Positions 50,382 through 59,275 of a stretch of 64,000 nucleotides of DNA are shown here, in pieces. Source of the stretch: Candidatus Rokuibacteriota bacterium (GTDB taxonomy: Bacteria; Methylomirabilota; Methylomirabilia; Rokubacteriales; CSP1-6); the NCBI GenBank assembly GCA_016200085.1, contig JACQFL010000036.1:1-64000 (forward strand), written 5' to 3'. The notes beneath the pieces were generated by a model that did not search any database, had not been told where the DNA came from, and worked only from the letters and a program-made list of their open reading frames with translations. Both the position numbers and the translations under genes were made by a program. How positions within the stretch are numbered: the first letter of the stretch is position 1; each line of letters opens with the position of its first letter.

Positions 50382-52115
50382 TCAGGCTCGCTCGATCATG
50401 TACAGGTGCGACAGCATGTCGACGTAGATGTTGCCGTCGATCACGTACTCGCCCTGCTTGTTCCGTTCCAGGCCCTTCACCCACGGCTTCATCGCGCCAT
50501 AGACCTGCACCCAGGCGACGGGCACGTAGCCGGCGTCCATCTGCATGATCTCCTCGGCCCTGGCGTAGTGCCCGAGCCGTTTCTTCATGTCGCGCGTGTC
50601 CCGGCCGCTCTCCAGCTCCTTGTCGAAGGCGTCGTTGACCCAGGCCTGACGCCGGCCGCTCGTCCGCTTGCCGTAGAAGGTGTCGAAGTACTCGTTGTGC
50701 GGGTCGGGGTAGTCCATGAACCACCGGATCCAGACGAACTGGAGGTCCTGCTTCCAGAGGCGCTCGCGGAAGACGCGCTGCTCGAGCACCTCGAGATCCG
50801 TCTTCATGTTGAGGTGCTCGAGGAGCACCGACTGCACCGCCTCGGCGAGCGGCTTGGCGCCGTAGGCCTCGTCGCGCATGGTGAGCGTGATCTTCGGCCA
50901 GTTCTTTCCGCCCTCGAACGGCGTGCCCTTGAGCTGTGCCATGGCCGCCTTGGGATCGAAGCGCTGGATGGCCTTGACCTTCGGGTCGTCGAGGGCGCCG
51001 GGGAAGCCCGGCGGGATCATCGACCACGCCGGCGTGGCGAAGCCCTGGGCGACCTTGACGACGTTCGCCCGGTCGATGGCGTGGCCGACCGCCCGGCGGA
51101 CCTTGACGTTGTCGAACGGGGGCTTGGTCACCTGCGGGGTCAGGTACCACGTGCCGGGGAACGGATAGCGGAAGACCTCCTCCGCCGTCTTGGGGCTCGA
51201 CTGCAGCCGCTTGAGATCGCCCGTCTGCACCCGGGTGAGGTCGAGCTCGTTGTTCTCGTACGGCAGCGCCCCGGACTGGGAGGGGATGATGGGGATGACC
51301 ACCTTCTCGAGCGTGACGTCCTTGGCGCCGAAGAAGTGCGGGTTCTTCCTGAGGACCATCTGCTTCTGGTGCTCCCACACCTCGAGCGTGAACGCGCCGT
51401 TGCTGACCATATTGCCGGCCTCCGTCCACTTGTCCCCGTGCTTCTCCACGCTGGGCCGATGGGCCGGGTACGCGGCGATGTACGCGGCAAGCACGGGGAA
51501 GTAGCCGCGGGGCCCGTCGAGCGTCACCTCCAGTGTCCAGTCGTCCTTGGCGCGCACGGCGACCTGGCTCGCGTCGCTCTCCTTCTTGTTGAACGCCTCG
51601 GCGCCCTTGATGTCGTAGAAGTACGAGGCGTAGGGGTTCGCGGACGCCGGGTCCATCTGGCGCTTCCACGACCACTCGAAGTCCTTCGCGGTGCAGGGGC
51701 TCCCGTCCGACCACTTGGAATCCTTGCGGATGACGAAGGTCCACACCGAGCCATCGGCGTTCGACGTGATCTTGGTCGCCACGTGGGGCACCGCCTGGAG
51801 GTCCGCGGTGAACCTGGTCAGCCCGGCGAACAGCGCGGGCACGCCGCCGCAATAGAGGTTCTTGTTGAAGTCGTGGCTCGCGGGGTCGTTCTGGTAGAAC
51901 CCGCCGCCGCCGAACCGGAACGTCTGGTCCTTGGCGAGCCTCTGACCGGCCGCGAGCTTCGGGGCCGCGGAGGCCGGGCGGGCGTTGACGCCGACCGAGC
52001 CCATGGCGGCGATGCCGGCGGCGATCCTCAGGAAGCCGCGGCGGTCGACGCCGGCGCCGCGGAGCCGCTCCTCGAGCAACTGCATCTGGGCATCCGGAAT
52101 CCGGGGGAGCTTCAT
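50382..52115 (-). CDS. ABC transporter substrate-binding protein, dipeptide/oligopeptide (SBP_bac_5) family
   Basis: A 577-residue periplasmic binding protein. The export signal is unusual: a cytosolic-looking lead, then twin-arginine D-R-R-G-F-L-R-I-A-A-G and A-S-A-A, near residues 25-52. SBP_bac_5 marks include D-G-S-V-W-T-F-V-I-R-K-D-S-K-W-S-D-G and the Y-P-D-P-H-N-E-Y segment. It captures peptides or similar amides. It is the last gene of a B-C-A operon with two permeases upstream, 25 bp apart. The two ATPase genes are missing here. Confidence 0.92.
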   Translation of the reverse strand: MKLPRIPDAQMQLLEERLRGAGVDRRGFLRIAAGIAAMGSVGVNARPASAAPKLAAGQRLAKDQTFRFGGGGFYQNDPASHDFNKNLYCGGVPALFAGLTRFTADLQAVPHVATKITSNADGSVWTFVIRKDSKWSDGSPCTAKDFEWSWKRQMDPASANPYASYFYDIKGAEAFNKKESDASQVAVRAKDDWTLEVTLDGPRGYFPVLAAYIAAYPAHRPSVEKHGDKWTEAGNMVSNGAFTLEVWEHQKQMVLRKNPHFFGAKDVTLEKVVIPIIPSQSGALPYENNELDLTRVQTGDLKRLQSSPKTAEEVFRYPFPGTWYLTPQVTKPPFDNVKVRRAVGHAIDRANVVKVAQGFATPAWSMIPPGFPGALDDPKVKAIQRFDPKAAMAQLKGTPFEGGKNWPKITLTMRDEAYGAKPLAEAVQSVLLEHLNMKTDLEVLEQRVFRERLWKQDLQFVWIRWFMDYPDPHNEYFDTFYGKRTSGRRQAWVNDAFDKELESGRDTRDMKKRLGHYARAEEIMQMDAGYVPVAWVQVYGAMKPWVKGLERNKQGEYVIDGNIYVDMLSHLYMIERA

Positions 52116-52140
52116 ACGAAGGCCTCCTTTGCCTGTGGCG

Positions 52141-53052
52141 CTACTGCATCTTCGGGTCGAGGGCGTCACGGACGCCGTCGCCGAAGAAGGTGAACGAGAG
52201 CATCGTCACCGCGATGGCGATCGATGGGAACACGCACAGGTGCCAGTACGACCGGAGGTACTGCTGGCCCTCGCCGACCATCTGGCCCCAGGACGGCGTG
52301 GGCGGGTTGATGCCGACGCCGATGAACGACAGCGCCGCCTCGGTGAAGATCGCCTCGGGAATGCCGAAGGTGACGGCGACCACGATCGGCGTCAGCGCGT
52401 TGGGCATCACGTGGCGCCGGAGCACGCGGACGTAGCCGGCGCCCAGCGCGCGCGCCCCTTCCACGAACTCCTTCTCCTTGAGGCTCAGCACCTGGGCCCG
52501 CGTCTGACGCGCGATGCCGACCCAGCCGGTGAGCCCGATGGCGATGAAGATGTTGAGCAGCCCCGCCCCGAGCGCCGACATCACCAGGATGACGAAGAGC
52601 AGGCGCGGGAAGGCGTACATGACGTCGATGAAGCGGGTGAGGGCGATGTCGACCCGGCCGCCGATGTACCCCGAGAGCGCGCCGAAGGGCACCCCGATCA
52701 GCACGACGATGACCTGGGCGCCGAGGCCGACCACCATCGAGATGCGCGCCCCGTAGATCATCCGCGAGAGCAGGTCGCGGCCCAGCGCGTCGGTGCCGAG
52801 CAGGTGGTCGCGCGAGGGGAACTCGTTCAGCGCCCCGAAGTTCGTCTTGGTGTAGCTGAAGGGCGCGAGGAAGTCGGCGAGCACCGCCACCAGCGCCATG
52901 AGGACGATGACCACGCCCCCCGCCATGGCCAGACGATTGCGGAGCAGGCGGCGGGCGCCGTCCCGCCACAGGCTCGACGACGCGGACGCCTTCGCTCGAG
53001 CGGCGACCGCCGGCCCGGCGCTAGTAGCGGATGCGGGGGTCGAGAACGCCAT
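52141..53052 (-). CDS. dppC: ABC transporter permease, DppC-like
   Basis: A 303-residue inner-membrane permease. The OppC N-terminal region has the L-L-R-N-R-L-A-M-A-G helix. L-L-G-T-D-A-L-G-R-D is the family hallmark. The EAA loop (E-G-A-R-A-L-G-A-G, coupling to the ATPase) is present, with about six helices. It overlaps the DppB-like gene by 32 bp and precedes the binding protein by 25 bp. Confidence 0.93.
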   Translation of the reverse strand: MAFSTPASATSAGPAVAARAKASASSSLWRDGARRLLRNRLAMAGGVVIVLMALVAVLADFLAPFSYTKTNFGALNEFPSRDHLLGTDALGRDLLSRMIYGARISMVVGLGAQVIVVLIGVPFGALSGYIGGRVDIALTRFIDVMYAFPRLLFVILVMSALGAGLLNIFIAIGLTGWVGIARQTRAQVLSLKEKEFVEGARALGAGYVRVLRRHVMPNALTPIVVAVTFGIPEAIFTEAALSFIGVGINPPTPSWGQMVGEGQQYLRSYWHLCVFPSIAIAVTMLSFTFFGDGVRDALDPKMQ

Positions 53053-53947
53053 AGGTGAGGTCGACGAGCAGGTTCATGATCGCGAGGAACACGCCGTAGG
53101 TCAGGATCACCGCCATGATCATGGGATAGTCGCGCCCCGTCATCGACTCCACGAAGAACCGGCCCATCCCGGGCACGCGGAAGATCGACTCCACGAAGAA
53201 CGAGCCCGTGCCGACCGCGGCGCAGAGCGGGCCGAGGAGGGTGACGATGGGGATGAGCGCGTTCTTGAACGCGTGCTTGAAGATCACCGGGATCTCCGCG
53301 AGTCCCTTGGCCCGCGCGGTCCGCGTGTAGTCGGCGCGGATCACCTCGAGCATGCTGGCCCGCGTGAAGCGCGCGATGATCCCCATCGGGCCCAGGGCGA
53401 GCGTGACCGCCGGCAGCACCCAGTTGCGCGGCGAGTCCCAGCCGCCCGTCGGGAAGAGCGGGATCACGAACGAGAAGAGGATGATGAAGAAGACCGCGAG
53501 CACGAAGTTCGGCACCGCCACCCCGACGGTGGCCACCGTCACCGAGACGTAGTCCCACCCCCGGTTCTGATAGACGGCGGCGAGGATGCCGAGCACGAGC
53601 CCGCCGGTGACGGCGATCGCGAGGGCGATCGAGCCCAGCAGGAGCGAGATCGGGAACGTGGCCCGGAGGATCTCGGACACCGTGCGCGTCTTGTAGATGA
53701 ACGACTGCCCGAAGTCGCCCCGCACCGCCTTGGCGAGGAAGATGCCGAACTGCTGGTGGAGCGGCTTGTCCAGCCCGTACTGAGCGGCGAGGTTCTTCTG
53801 CGCGTCGGGCGACAGCGGGTTGGCGCCCTCGGCGATGGGATCGAGCGGGCTGCCGGGGGTGGCGTGCATCACCAGGAAGGTGACGAGCGCCATCGCCAGG
53901 AGCGTCGGAATCAGCCACAGGAGGCGGTGGACCGCGTATTCGAACAA
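53021..53947 (-). CDS. dppB: ABC transporter permease, DppB-like
   Basis: A 308-residue inner-membrane permease. It opens with the DppB-type start Y-A-V-H-R-L-L-W-L-I-P-T and L-V-M-H-A-T-P-G-S-P. The EAA loop is D-Y-T-R-T-A-R-A-K-G-L, and it ends with Y-G-V-L-D-P-R-I-R-Y. The start appears to be TTG 53947, as no better codon lies in frame nearby. It is the first gene of the operon. Peptide uptake needs DppD/DppF-like ATPases, which are not in the window. Confidence 0.93.
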   Translation of the reverse strand: MFEYAVHRLLWLIPTLLAMALVTFLVMHATPGSPLDPIAEGANPLSPDAQKNLAAQYGLDKPLHQQFGIFLAKAVRGDFGQSFIYKTRTVSEILRATFPISLLLGSIALAIAVTGGLVLGILAAVYQNRGWDYVSVTVATVGVAVPNFVLAVFFIILFSFVIPLFPTGGWDSPRNWVLPAVTLALGPMGIIARFTRASMLEVIRADYTRTARAKGLAEIPVIFKHAFKNALIPIVTLLGPLCAAVGTGSFFVESIFRVPGMGRFFVESMTGRDYPMIMAVILTYGVFLAIMNLLVDLTYGVLDPRIRY

Positions 53948-54096
53948 CCACTATCCTCCGGCGAGGCGTCTTCGGCGTGAGTCAACGCTTCGGGTGCTCG
54001 CTACTATACCCCGAAACCTCGTTCATACATCCGGCCCCGCGGCGACCAACTCCTGGCACCGCCCTTGCACTTTCATCGCGGCGGAGGTCTCTTCGC

Positions 54097-54357
54097 ATGG
54101 GGAAGCTCACCATCGAAGAACGCCGGCGGATGAACGCCGCCCGGCGGACGAGACCGCGGGCGATCGCGATCCTCGCGGAGCCCCGCGATCGTGAGGCCTG
54201 GCGGCGCCGGTTCGGGCCCGTCGTCGGGCTGATCGCGCTCGGGATGTCGGTCATCGCCGCCGCTCAGGCCGGGCTTCCGGGTCTCGCTTGGCGTCTGGCG
54301 TCGACCTCGCTCTCCGCGTCGTCGCTGCTCGAGTGGCTGATGCCGGTCCTCAGGTAG
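54097..54357 (+). CDS. Small hypothetical membrane protein
   Basis: An 86-residue protein with a basic N-terminal half (E-E-R-R-R-M-N-A-A-R-R-T-R-P-R) and one or two C-terminal membrane helices (V-V-G-L-I-A-L-G-M-S-V-I-A-A-A). I do not recognise a family. ATG 54097 follows GCGGAGG 7-13 nt upstream. A strong hairpin 18 bp after the stop suggests a monocistronic unit. Function is unknown. Confidence 0.5.
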   Translation: MGKLTIEERRRMNAARRTRPRAIAILAEPRDREAWRRRFGPVVGLIALGMSVIAAAQAGLPGLAWRLASTSLSASSLLEWLMPVLR

Positions 54358-54375
54358 TCGCGCGGCGTCCGCCCC

Positions 54376-54413
54376 GCCGGCACGAGGCGGCTTACCCTGC
54401 CGCTCGTGCCGGC
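54376..54413 (+). terminator. Strong stem-loop after the small membrane protein gene
   Basis: GCCGGCACGAG (54376-54386) and CTCGTGCCGGC (54403-54413) pair perfectly over 11 bp. After one bulged G, CGGC and GCCG add four pairs around the loop TTACCCT. It is followed by AGTTCCT and no T-run. The position between a stop and the next promoter favours a terminator. Confidence 0.55.
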
Positions 54414-54427
54414 AGTTCCTGCCGGTG

Positions 54428-54433
54428 TATCGT
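54428..54433 (+). promoter_or_regulatory. -10-like TATCGT for the transketolase-fold gene
   Basis: TATCGT lies 10 nt before the ATG at 54444, again with almost no leader. Confidence 0.4.
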
Positions 54434-54443
54434 TGGTGCCCAC

Positions 54444-56753
54444 ATGGCTGCGCTCACGTGGGACGATCGCGAGCTGGCGCTCCTGGAGCGGATCGAGAAG
54501 AAACTGCTCTGGTTGGGCACCTACATGGTGCACGCCGCCAACGCGCGGCCGAGCGGGGACGGGCTCAAGGTCGGGGGGCACCAGGCCTCGTCGGCTTCGA
54601 TCGTCACCCTGCTGACCGCGCTCTACTTCAAGGCGCTGCGCCCGGGCGACGCGCTCGCCGTCAAGGCCCACGGCTCGCCCGCCTTCTACGCCGCGCTCTA
54701 CCTGCGGGGCCGGCTCACCGTGAACGATTTGAAGAGTCTGCGCGCCTTCGGCGGGCTGCAGGCCTATCCCAGCCGGCGGAAGAACCCCGGGATCGTCGAC
54801 TTCTCCACCGGCTCGATGGGGCTCGGCGCCGTGCAGGCGACGTTCGGCGCGCTCGTCGCCCGCTACCTCGCCGGGCGCGGCGGTATCGCCTCGCCCGAGC
54901 GCGTGATCGTCATGGTCGGCGACGCCGAGCTCGACGAGGGTAACGTCTGGGAAGCGCTCGCCGAGCCGCCGCTGTCCGGGCTGGACAACGTCCTCTGGAT
55001 CGTGGACGTCAACCGCCAGAGTCTCGACCGCATCACGCCGACCGTGCGGCGGCGGCAGCTGCCTGCCCTCTTCGGCGCGTTCGGCTGGCGGGTGCTCGAG
55101 CTGCGCCACGGGCGCCGGCGCCAGGCGCTCTTCGCCCGGGCGGGCGGCGACCGGCTGCGCCAGCGTCTCGACACGATGAGCCACCCCGAGTTCCAGCGGC
55201 TGCTGCGCGGGACGCCCGCGGAGATCCGCAAGGTCCTGGTGACCGCGGACGGGGATACCGTCGACGCGGCCGTGGACGCTGCGCTGGCGGGGGTTCCGGA
55301 CCAGGAGCTGCCCTCGCTGATCGCGGACGTGGGGGGTCACGACCTCCACGAGGTGCTGAGCGCGCTGGCCGCGGCCGAGGCCGAGCGCGGCCGGCCCTGC
55401 GTGATCCTCGCGGAGACGATCAAGGGCTGGAGGCTGCCCTTCGCCGGCGATCCGCTCAACCACACCGCGCTGCTCACCCCGGGCCAGGTCGACGAGTTGC
55501 GCGCCGCGCTCGGCATCGCGCCCGGCGACGAATGGGCGGCGTTCGCTCCCGGCAGTCCGGAAGCGCGCCTGGCGCGCGCGCTGCCCCCGCTCTGGACGCC
55601 CCCGCCGTCGCGCCGTCCCGATCCCGACGTGCCCGACACGCTCGACGAGGCCTATCCCGAGCGCCTCTCCACCCAGGAGGCGTTCGGGCGCGCGCTCGGC
55701 GCGCTGAGCCGCCGTCCGGTGGCGGAGGCCATCGTCACCTTGTCCGCGGACGTCGCGGTGACCACGCATCTCGCGGGCTGGATCAACCGGAAGGGCGTCT
55801 GGGCGCCGGGCGCGCGGGACAATCCCTTCGCCGACGTGCCGCAAGCCATGCAGTGGAAGGAGTCGCCGGCCGGCCAGCACCTGGAGCTCGGGATCGCCGA
55901 GCACAACCTCTTCCTGGCGCTCGGCGCCTTCGGCCTGGCGCGCGAGCTCTCGGGGGTGACGCTGCTGCCCGTGGGCACGCTCTACGACCCGTTCGTCACC
56001 CGCGGCCTCGATGCGCTCTACCACGCGCTCTACTCGGGGGCGCGCTTCGTGGTGGCCGCGACGCCGTCCGGCGTGAGCCTGGCCCCCGAGGGCGGCGCGC
56101 ACCAGTCCGTGATCACGCCGGGCATCGGCGTCGCGCTCCCCGACCTGGTCTACTACGAGCCCGCGTTCGCGCGGGAGGTCGAGTGGATCCTGCTCGCCGG
56201 CCTGCGCCGCCTCCTCGATCGAGCCGGAGGCGAGAGCCTGTATCTGCGCCTGTCGACGGCGCCCGTCGATCAGGCGCTCGCGCTGCCGCCGTCCGACGAC
56301 CACCGCGGCGCGGTCCTGCGCGGCGGCTATCGCCTGATCGACGGACGCGGCGAGCCGGACTGGGACGCGGAGGACAACGCGGTGAGCCTCTTCGCGACCG
56401 GCGTCATGGTGTCCGAGGCCGTGGGCGCGGCGCGGGCGCTCGCGACGCGCGACGTGCGCGCGAGCGTGTTCGTGGTGACGAGCCCCGATCTCCTGTACCG
56501 GGGGCTGCGAACGCCCGCCCCGTGGCTGGAGCAACTGGTGGGCGCCGACGAGGAGGGCGTGCCGATCGTATCGGTCCTCGACGGCCATTCCCACGGGCTG
56601 GCGTTTCTCGGCTCCGCGCTCGGGGTGCCGCAGATCCCGCTCGGCGTCGATCACTTCGGCCAGTCCGGCACGCGCCCGGATCTCTACGCGCATTACGGGA
56701 TCGACGCCGCCGCCCTCGAGCGCGCCGCGCTCACGCTGCTCGGGCGGCGGTGA
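54444..56753 (+). CDS. Homodimeric pyruvate-dehydrogenase-E1-like / transketolase-family enzyme
   Basis: A 769-residue thiamine-diphosphate enzyme. The N-terminal TPP domain shows G-G-H-x-A-S-S-A-S and the TPP/Mg motif G-D-A-E-L-D-E-G-N ending in D-V-N. The central Pyr domain has H-L-E-L-G-I-A-E-H-N-L (catalytic Glu region). The layout resembles AceE more than transketolase, but it is about 115 residues shorter than E. coli AceE (887) and no E2/E3 gene is adjacent. It probably decarboxylates a 2-oxo acid. ATG 54444 is chosen from the conserved W-D-D-R-E-L-A-L-L-E-R-I-E start. Confidence 0.85.
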   Translation: MAALTWDDRELALLERIEKKLLWLGTYMVHAANARPSGDGLKVGGHQASSASIVTLLTALYFKALRPGDALAVKAHGSPAFYAALYLRGRLTVNDLKSLRAFGGLQAYPSRRKNPGIVDFSTGSMGLGAVQATFGALVARYLAGRGGIASPERVIVMVGDAELDEGNVWEALAEPPLSGLDNVLWIVDVNRQSLDRITPTVRRRQLPALFGAFGWRVLELRHGRRRQALFARAGGDRLRQRLDTMSHPEFQRLLRGTPAEIRKVLVTADGDTVDAAVDAALAGVPDQELPSLIADVGGHDLHEVLSALAAAEAERGRPCVILAETIKGWRLPFAGDPLNHTALLTPGQVDELRAALGIAPGDEWAAFAPGSPEARLARALPPLWTPPPSRRPDPDVPDTLDEAYPERLSTQEAFGRALGALSRRPVAEAIVTLSADVAVTTHLAGWINRKGVWAPGARDNPFADVPQAMQWKESPAGQHLELGIAEHNLFLALGAFGLARELSGVTLLPVGTLYDPFVTRGLDALYHALYSGARFVVAATPSGVSLAPEGGAHQSVITPGIGVALPDLVYYEPAFAREVEWILLAGLRRLLDRAGGESLYLRLSTAPVDQALALPPSDDHRGAVLRGGYRLIDGRGEPDWDAEDNAVSLFATGVMVSEAVGAARALATRDVRASVFVVTSPDLLYRGLRTPAPWLEQLVGADEEGVPIVSVLDGHSHGLAFLGSALGVPQIPLGVDHFGQSGTRPDLYAHYGIDAAALERAALTLLGRR

Positions 56754-56817
56754 CCCGTCCCCCTCGCGCGATTCCGGTGGCGCGCGGCGCGGCACACCCG
56801 GCGGCGCCCGGAGAGGA

Positions 56818-57606
56818 CTACTTGCCGCCGAGGAAGTCGAAGCGGTAGCCGATGATGCTCTTGATGATGAGCGAATCGGTGGCGGGCGTCAGGCCGGCGC
56901 CGATGCCGAGGTTGAATTCCCAGTTCTCGCCGAGGTCGAGGTCCAGCACCGCGAAGAGCAGATGCTGCTGCTCGCGTGGCCGGTCGACGTCGTTCAGCCG
57001 ACCGATGGCGCCGTAGTACTCGAGGCCGAGGCTCACCTTCTTCGTCACCTCGTAGCCGACTTTCGCGGCCGGGGTGAACTCCCAGCCGCGCTTGACGTCG
57101 GGGCCGTCGATGGCGCGCTCGAAGGTCGGATTGAACGAGAGGTACCAGCGGCCGCGCTGCGCGTCGATGATGGGCCGGAGCTCGACCGTCCACCGGTCGG
57201 TCGAGTACGTGCGGCGCTGGTAGCCGATCTCCGACGAGAGGCCGAGCCCGACGGGCCACTTCCACGACTCCGGGATCCTCAGGCGGGGGCGGATGTGGTT
57301 GCCGACGTATTCCCAGCCGTCGGCGGGCTGGACGCTCGTGAAGAGATAGAAGCCCGTCTCGAACCACGGGGTGAAGCCCTGCGTGATCTCGAGCGTCTCG
57401 TGCAGCGCGTGCTGGGTCGGCCGCACCCCGTCGATGATCCGCGTCGTGCCGAGCACGGCCATGTTGCTGTGGAGCTCGATCATCGTCCGGCCCGGCGCCA
57501 CCGTTTCCGCGCCGTACACCTGGATCTCGAAGTTGCCCTGCGCGCCGGCCGCCGCCGGCACGAGCAGCACCACGGCCACGACCACCGCGAGCACCGCGCC
57601 TGGCAT
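56818..57606 (-). CDS. Secreted outer-membrane-like beta-barrel protein
   Basis: A 262-residue protein with a signal peptide (V-V-V-A-V-V-L-L-V-P-A-A-A-G-A). Repeated amphipathic strands and a closing strand (I-I-G-Y-R-F-D-F-L-G-G-K) indicate a small outer-membrane barrel. I do not recognise the function. ATG 57606 has TAGACT 6 nt upstream. It is divergent from glcD, with a long hairpin between them. The 64 bp separating it from the convergent transketolase-fold gene hold nothing recognisable. Confidence 0.7.
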   Translation of the reverse strand: MPGAVLAVVVAVVLLVPAAAGAQGNFEIQVYGAETVAPGRTMIELHSNMAVLGTTRIIDGVRPTQHALHETLEITQGFTPWFETGFYLFTSVQPADGWEYVGNHIRPRLRIPESWKWPVGLGLSSEIGYQRRTYSTDRWTVELRPIIDAQRGRWYLSFNPTFERAIDGPDVKRGWEFTPAAKVGYEVTKKVSLGLEYYGAIGRLNDVDRPREQQHLLFAVLDLDLGENWEFNLGIGAGLTPATDSLIIKSIIGYRFDFLGGK

Positions 57607-57612
57607 ACGCCG

Positions 57613-57618
57613 AGTCTA
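57613..57618 (-). promoter_or_regulatory. -10-like TAGACT for the beta-barrel gene
   Basis: Minus-strand TAGACT lies exactly 6 nt before the ATG at 57606. Confidence 0.45.
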
Positions 57619-57713
57619 TCGCGATCCGTTGCGGGGAGGCGGACCGAGCGCCGTGCGCGCACGCGTGTTCGGAGCGCGTGATGTCTCGGCGCCGCGGGGG
57701 CCCGTTGGGGGGT

Positions 57714-57744
57714 GGCGGGGGGAGCGGCGGTCGCTCCCCCCGCC
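57714..57744. promoter_or_regulatory. 13-bp inverted repeat between divergent genes, candidate operator
   Basis: GGCGGGGGGAGCG (57714-57726) and CGCTCCCCCCGCC (57732-57744) are perfect inverted copies around GCGGT. The right arm covers the expected -35 position of the glcD promoter (-10 at 57762-57767), so a protein bound here, or a cruciform, could block it. It has no U-tract on either strand, which argues against a terminator. Confidence 0.5.
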
Positions 57745-57761
57745 GGCGAAAAAATGCGGGC

Positions 57762-57767
57762 TATAAT
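57762..57767 (+). promoter_or_regulatory. Perfect -10 TATAAT of the glcDEF operon
   Basis: TATAAT is 9 nt before the ATG of glcD at 57777, so transcription should begin within a few bases of the start codon. Confidence 0.6.
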
Positions 57768-57776
57768 CCAGGCACG

Positions 57777-59252
57777 ATGGTCCCGCTCGCCGAGCCCAGG
57801 AAGCGCGCACTTCGCCGCGAGCTCGCGGCGATCGTCGGCGCGGGCGGCGTGCTGTCCGACCCGGACGAGCTGCTCGTCTACGAGTCCGACGGCCTCACGC
57901 TGTTCCGCGCCCTCGCCGACTTCGTGGTCTTCCCCACCTCCGCGGAGCAGGTGTCGGCCGTGGTCAAGCTCGCCAACCGCGAGGAGCTGCCGTTCGTGGC
58001 CCGGGGCGCCGGGACCGGGCTCTCCGGCGGCTGCCTCCCCGCCGAGGGCGGGATCGTCCTCTCGCTCATGCGGATGAACCGCGTGCTCGAGGTCGACTAC
58101 GACAATCAGCTTGCCATCGTCGAGCCGGGGCTCGTCAACCTGCATCTCTCGTGGGCGGTCGGACCGAGCGGCTACTACTACGCGCCCGACCCCTCGAGCC
58201 AGCAGGCGTGCACCATCGGCGGCAACATCGCCAACAACTCCGGCGGGCCGCACACCCTGAAGTACGGGGTGACGACGAACCACGTGCTCGGGCTCGAAGT
58301 GGTGCTGCCGGACGGGGAGATCGTCTGGCTGGGCGGGCGCACGCGGGAGGCGGCCGGCTACGATCTCGCCGGCGTGTTCGTCGGCTCGGAAGGCACCTTC
58401 GGGATCGCGACCAAGATCGCGGTGCGCATCCTCAAGAAGCCGCAGGCGGTGAAGACGGTGCTCGCGGTCTTCGACGAGATCGAGCGCGCCTCCGCCGCCG
58501 TCTCGGCGATCATCGCGCGCGGGCTGGTGCCGGCGGCCGTCGAGATGATCGACCACCTCACCATCCAGGCGGTGGAGGACGCGTTCGGCTGCGGCTATCC
58601 GCGCGACGCCGCCGCGGCGTTGCTCGTCGAGGTGGACGGGCTCGCCGCCGGCATCGAGGCGCAGGCCGCGCGCGTCGTGGAGGCCTGCCGCGACGCGGGC
58701 GCGCGCGAGGTGCGGGTGGCGCGCGACGAGGCCGAGCGCGCGCTGCTCTGGAAGGGACGCAAGTCCGCCTTCGGCGCCTACGGCCGCCTCTCGCCCGCCT
58801 ACATGGTCATGGACGGCGTGATTCCGCGCACGCGGCTGCCCCACGTGCTCCGCCGGGTGAACGAGATCGTCGCGGCCCACGGCCTGCGCGTGGGCAACGT
58901 GTTCCACGCCGGCGACGGCAACCTGCACCCGAACATCCTCTACGATCCGCGCGTTCCCGGCGAGGAGACGCGCGTGCTGGAGGCGGGGGCCGAGATCATG
59001 CGGCTCTGCGCGGAGGTCGGCGGCTCGATCTCCGGCGAGCACGGCATCGGCCTCGAGAAGACCGACTTCATGCCGTTCATCTTCTCGCCCGCCGACCTCG
59101 CCTTCATGCAGCGGCTCAAGGACGCTTTCAATCCGACCGGTCGCTGCAATCCCGGCAAGATCTTCCCGACCCGCAAGACCTGCGGCGAGGCGGGACCGGT
59201 GGCGTACCGGCCGCACCCCATCGAAGAGAAGGGTCTGGCCCAGCGCTTCTAG
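57777..59252 (+). CDS. glcD: Glycolate oxidase subunit GlcD (FAD-linked oxidase)
   Basis: A 491-residue FAD-binding subunit that oxidises glycolate or another 2-hydroxyacid to the 2-oxo acid. FAD-binding PCMH marks are A-R-G-A-G-T-G-L-S-G-G and I-G-G-N-I-A-N-N-S-G-G-P. The C-terminal oxidase domain has H-A-G-D-G-N-L-H-P-N, and S-G-E-H-G-I-G-L-E-K with the catalytic-region His. The glcE- and glcF-like genes follow on the same strand, giving the full DEF set. D-lactate oxidation cannot be excluded. Confidence 0.95.
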   Translation: MVPLAEPRKRALRRELAAIVGAGGVLSDPDELLVYESDGLTLFRALADFVVFPTSAEQVSAVVKLANREELPFVARGAGTGLSGGCLPAEGGIVLSLMRMNRVLEVDYDNQLAIVEPGLVNLHLSWAVGPSGYYYAPDPSSQQACTIGGNIANNSGGPHTLKYGVTTNHVLGLEVVLPDGEIVWLGGRTREAAGYDLAGVFVGSEGTFGIATKIAVRILKKPQAVKTVLAVFDEIERASAAVSAIIARGLVPAAVEMIDHLTIQAVEDAFGCGYPRDAAAALLVEVDGLAAGIEAQAARVVEACRDAGAREVRVARDEAERALLWKGRKSAFGAYGRLSPAYMVMDGVIPRTRLPHVLRRVNEIVAAHGLRVGNVFHAGDGNLHPNILYDPRVPGEETRVLEAGAEIMRLCAEVGGSISGEHGIGLEKTDFMPFIFSPADLAFMQRLKDAFNPTGRCNPGKIFPTRKTCGEAGPVAYRPHPIEEKGLAQRF

Positions 59253-59275
59253 CGCGGGCGGATCCGCTGCCGCGC

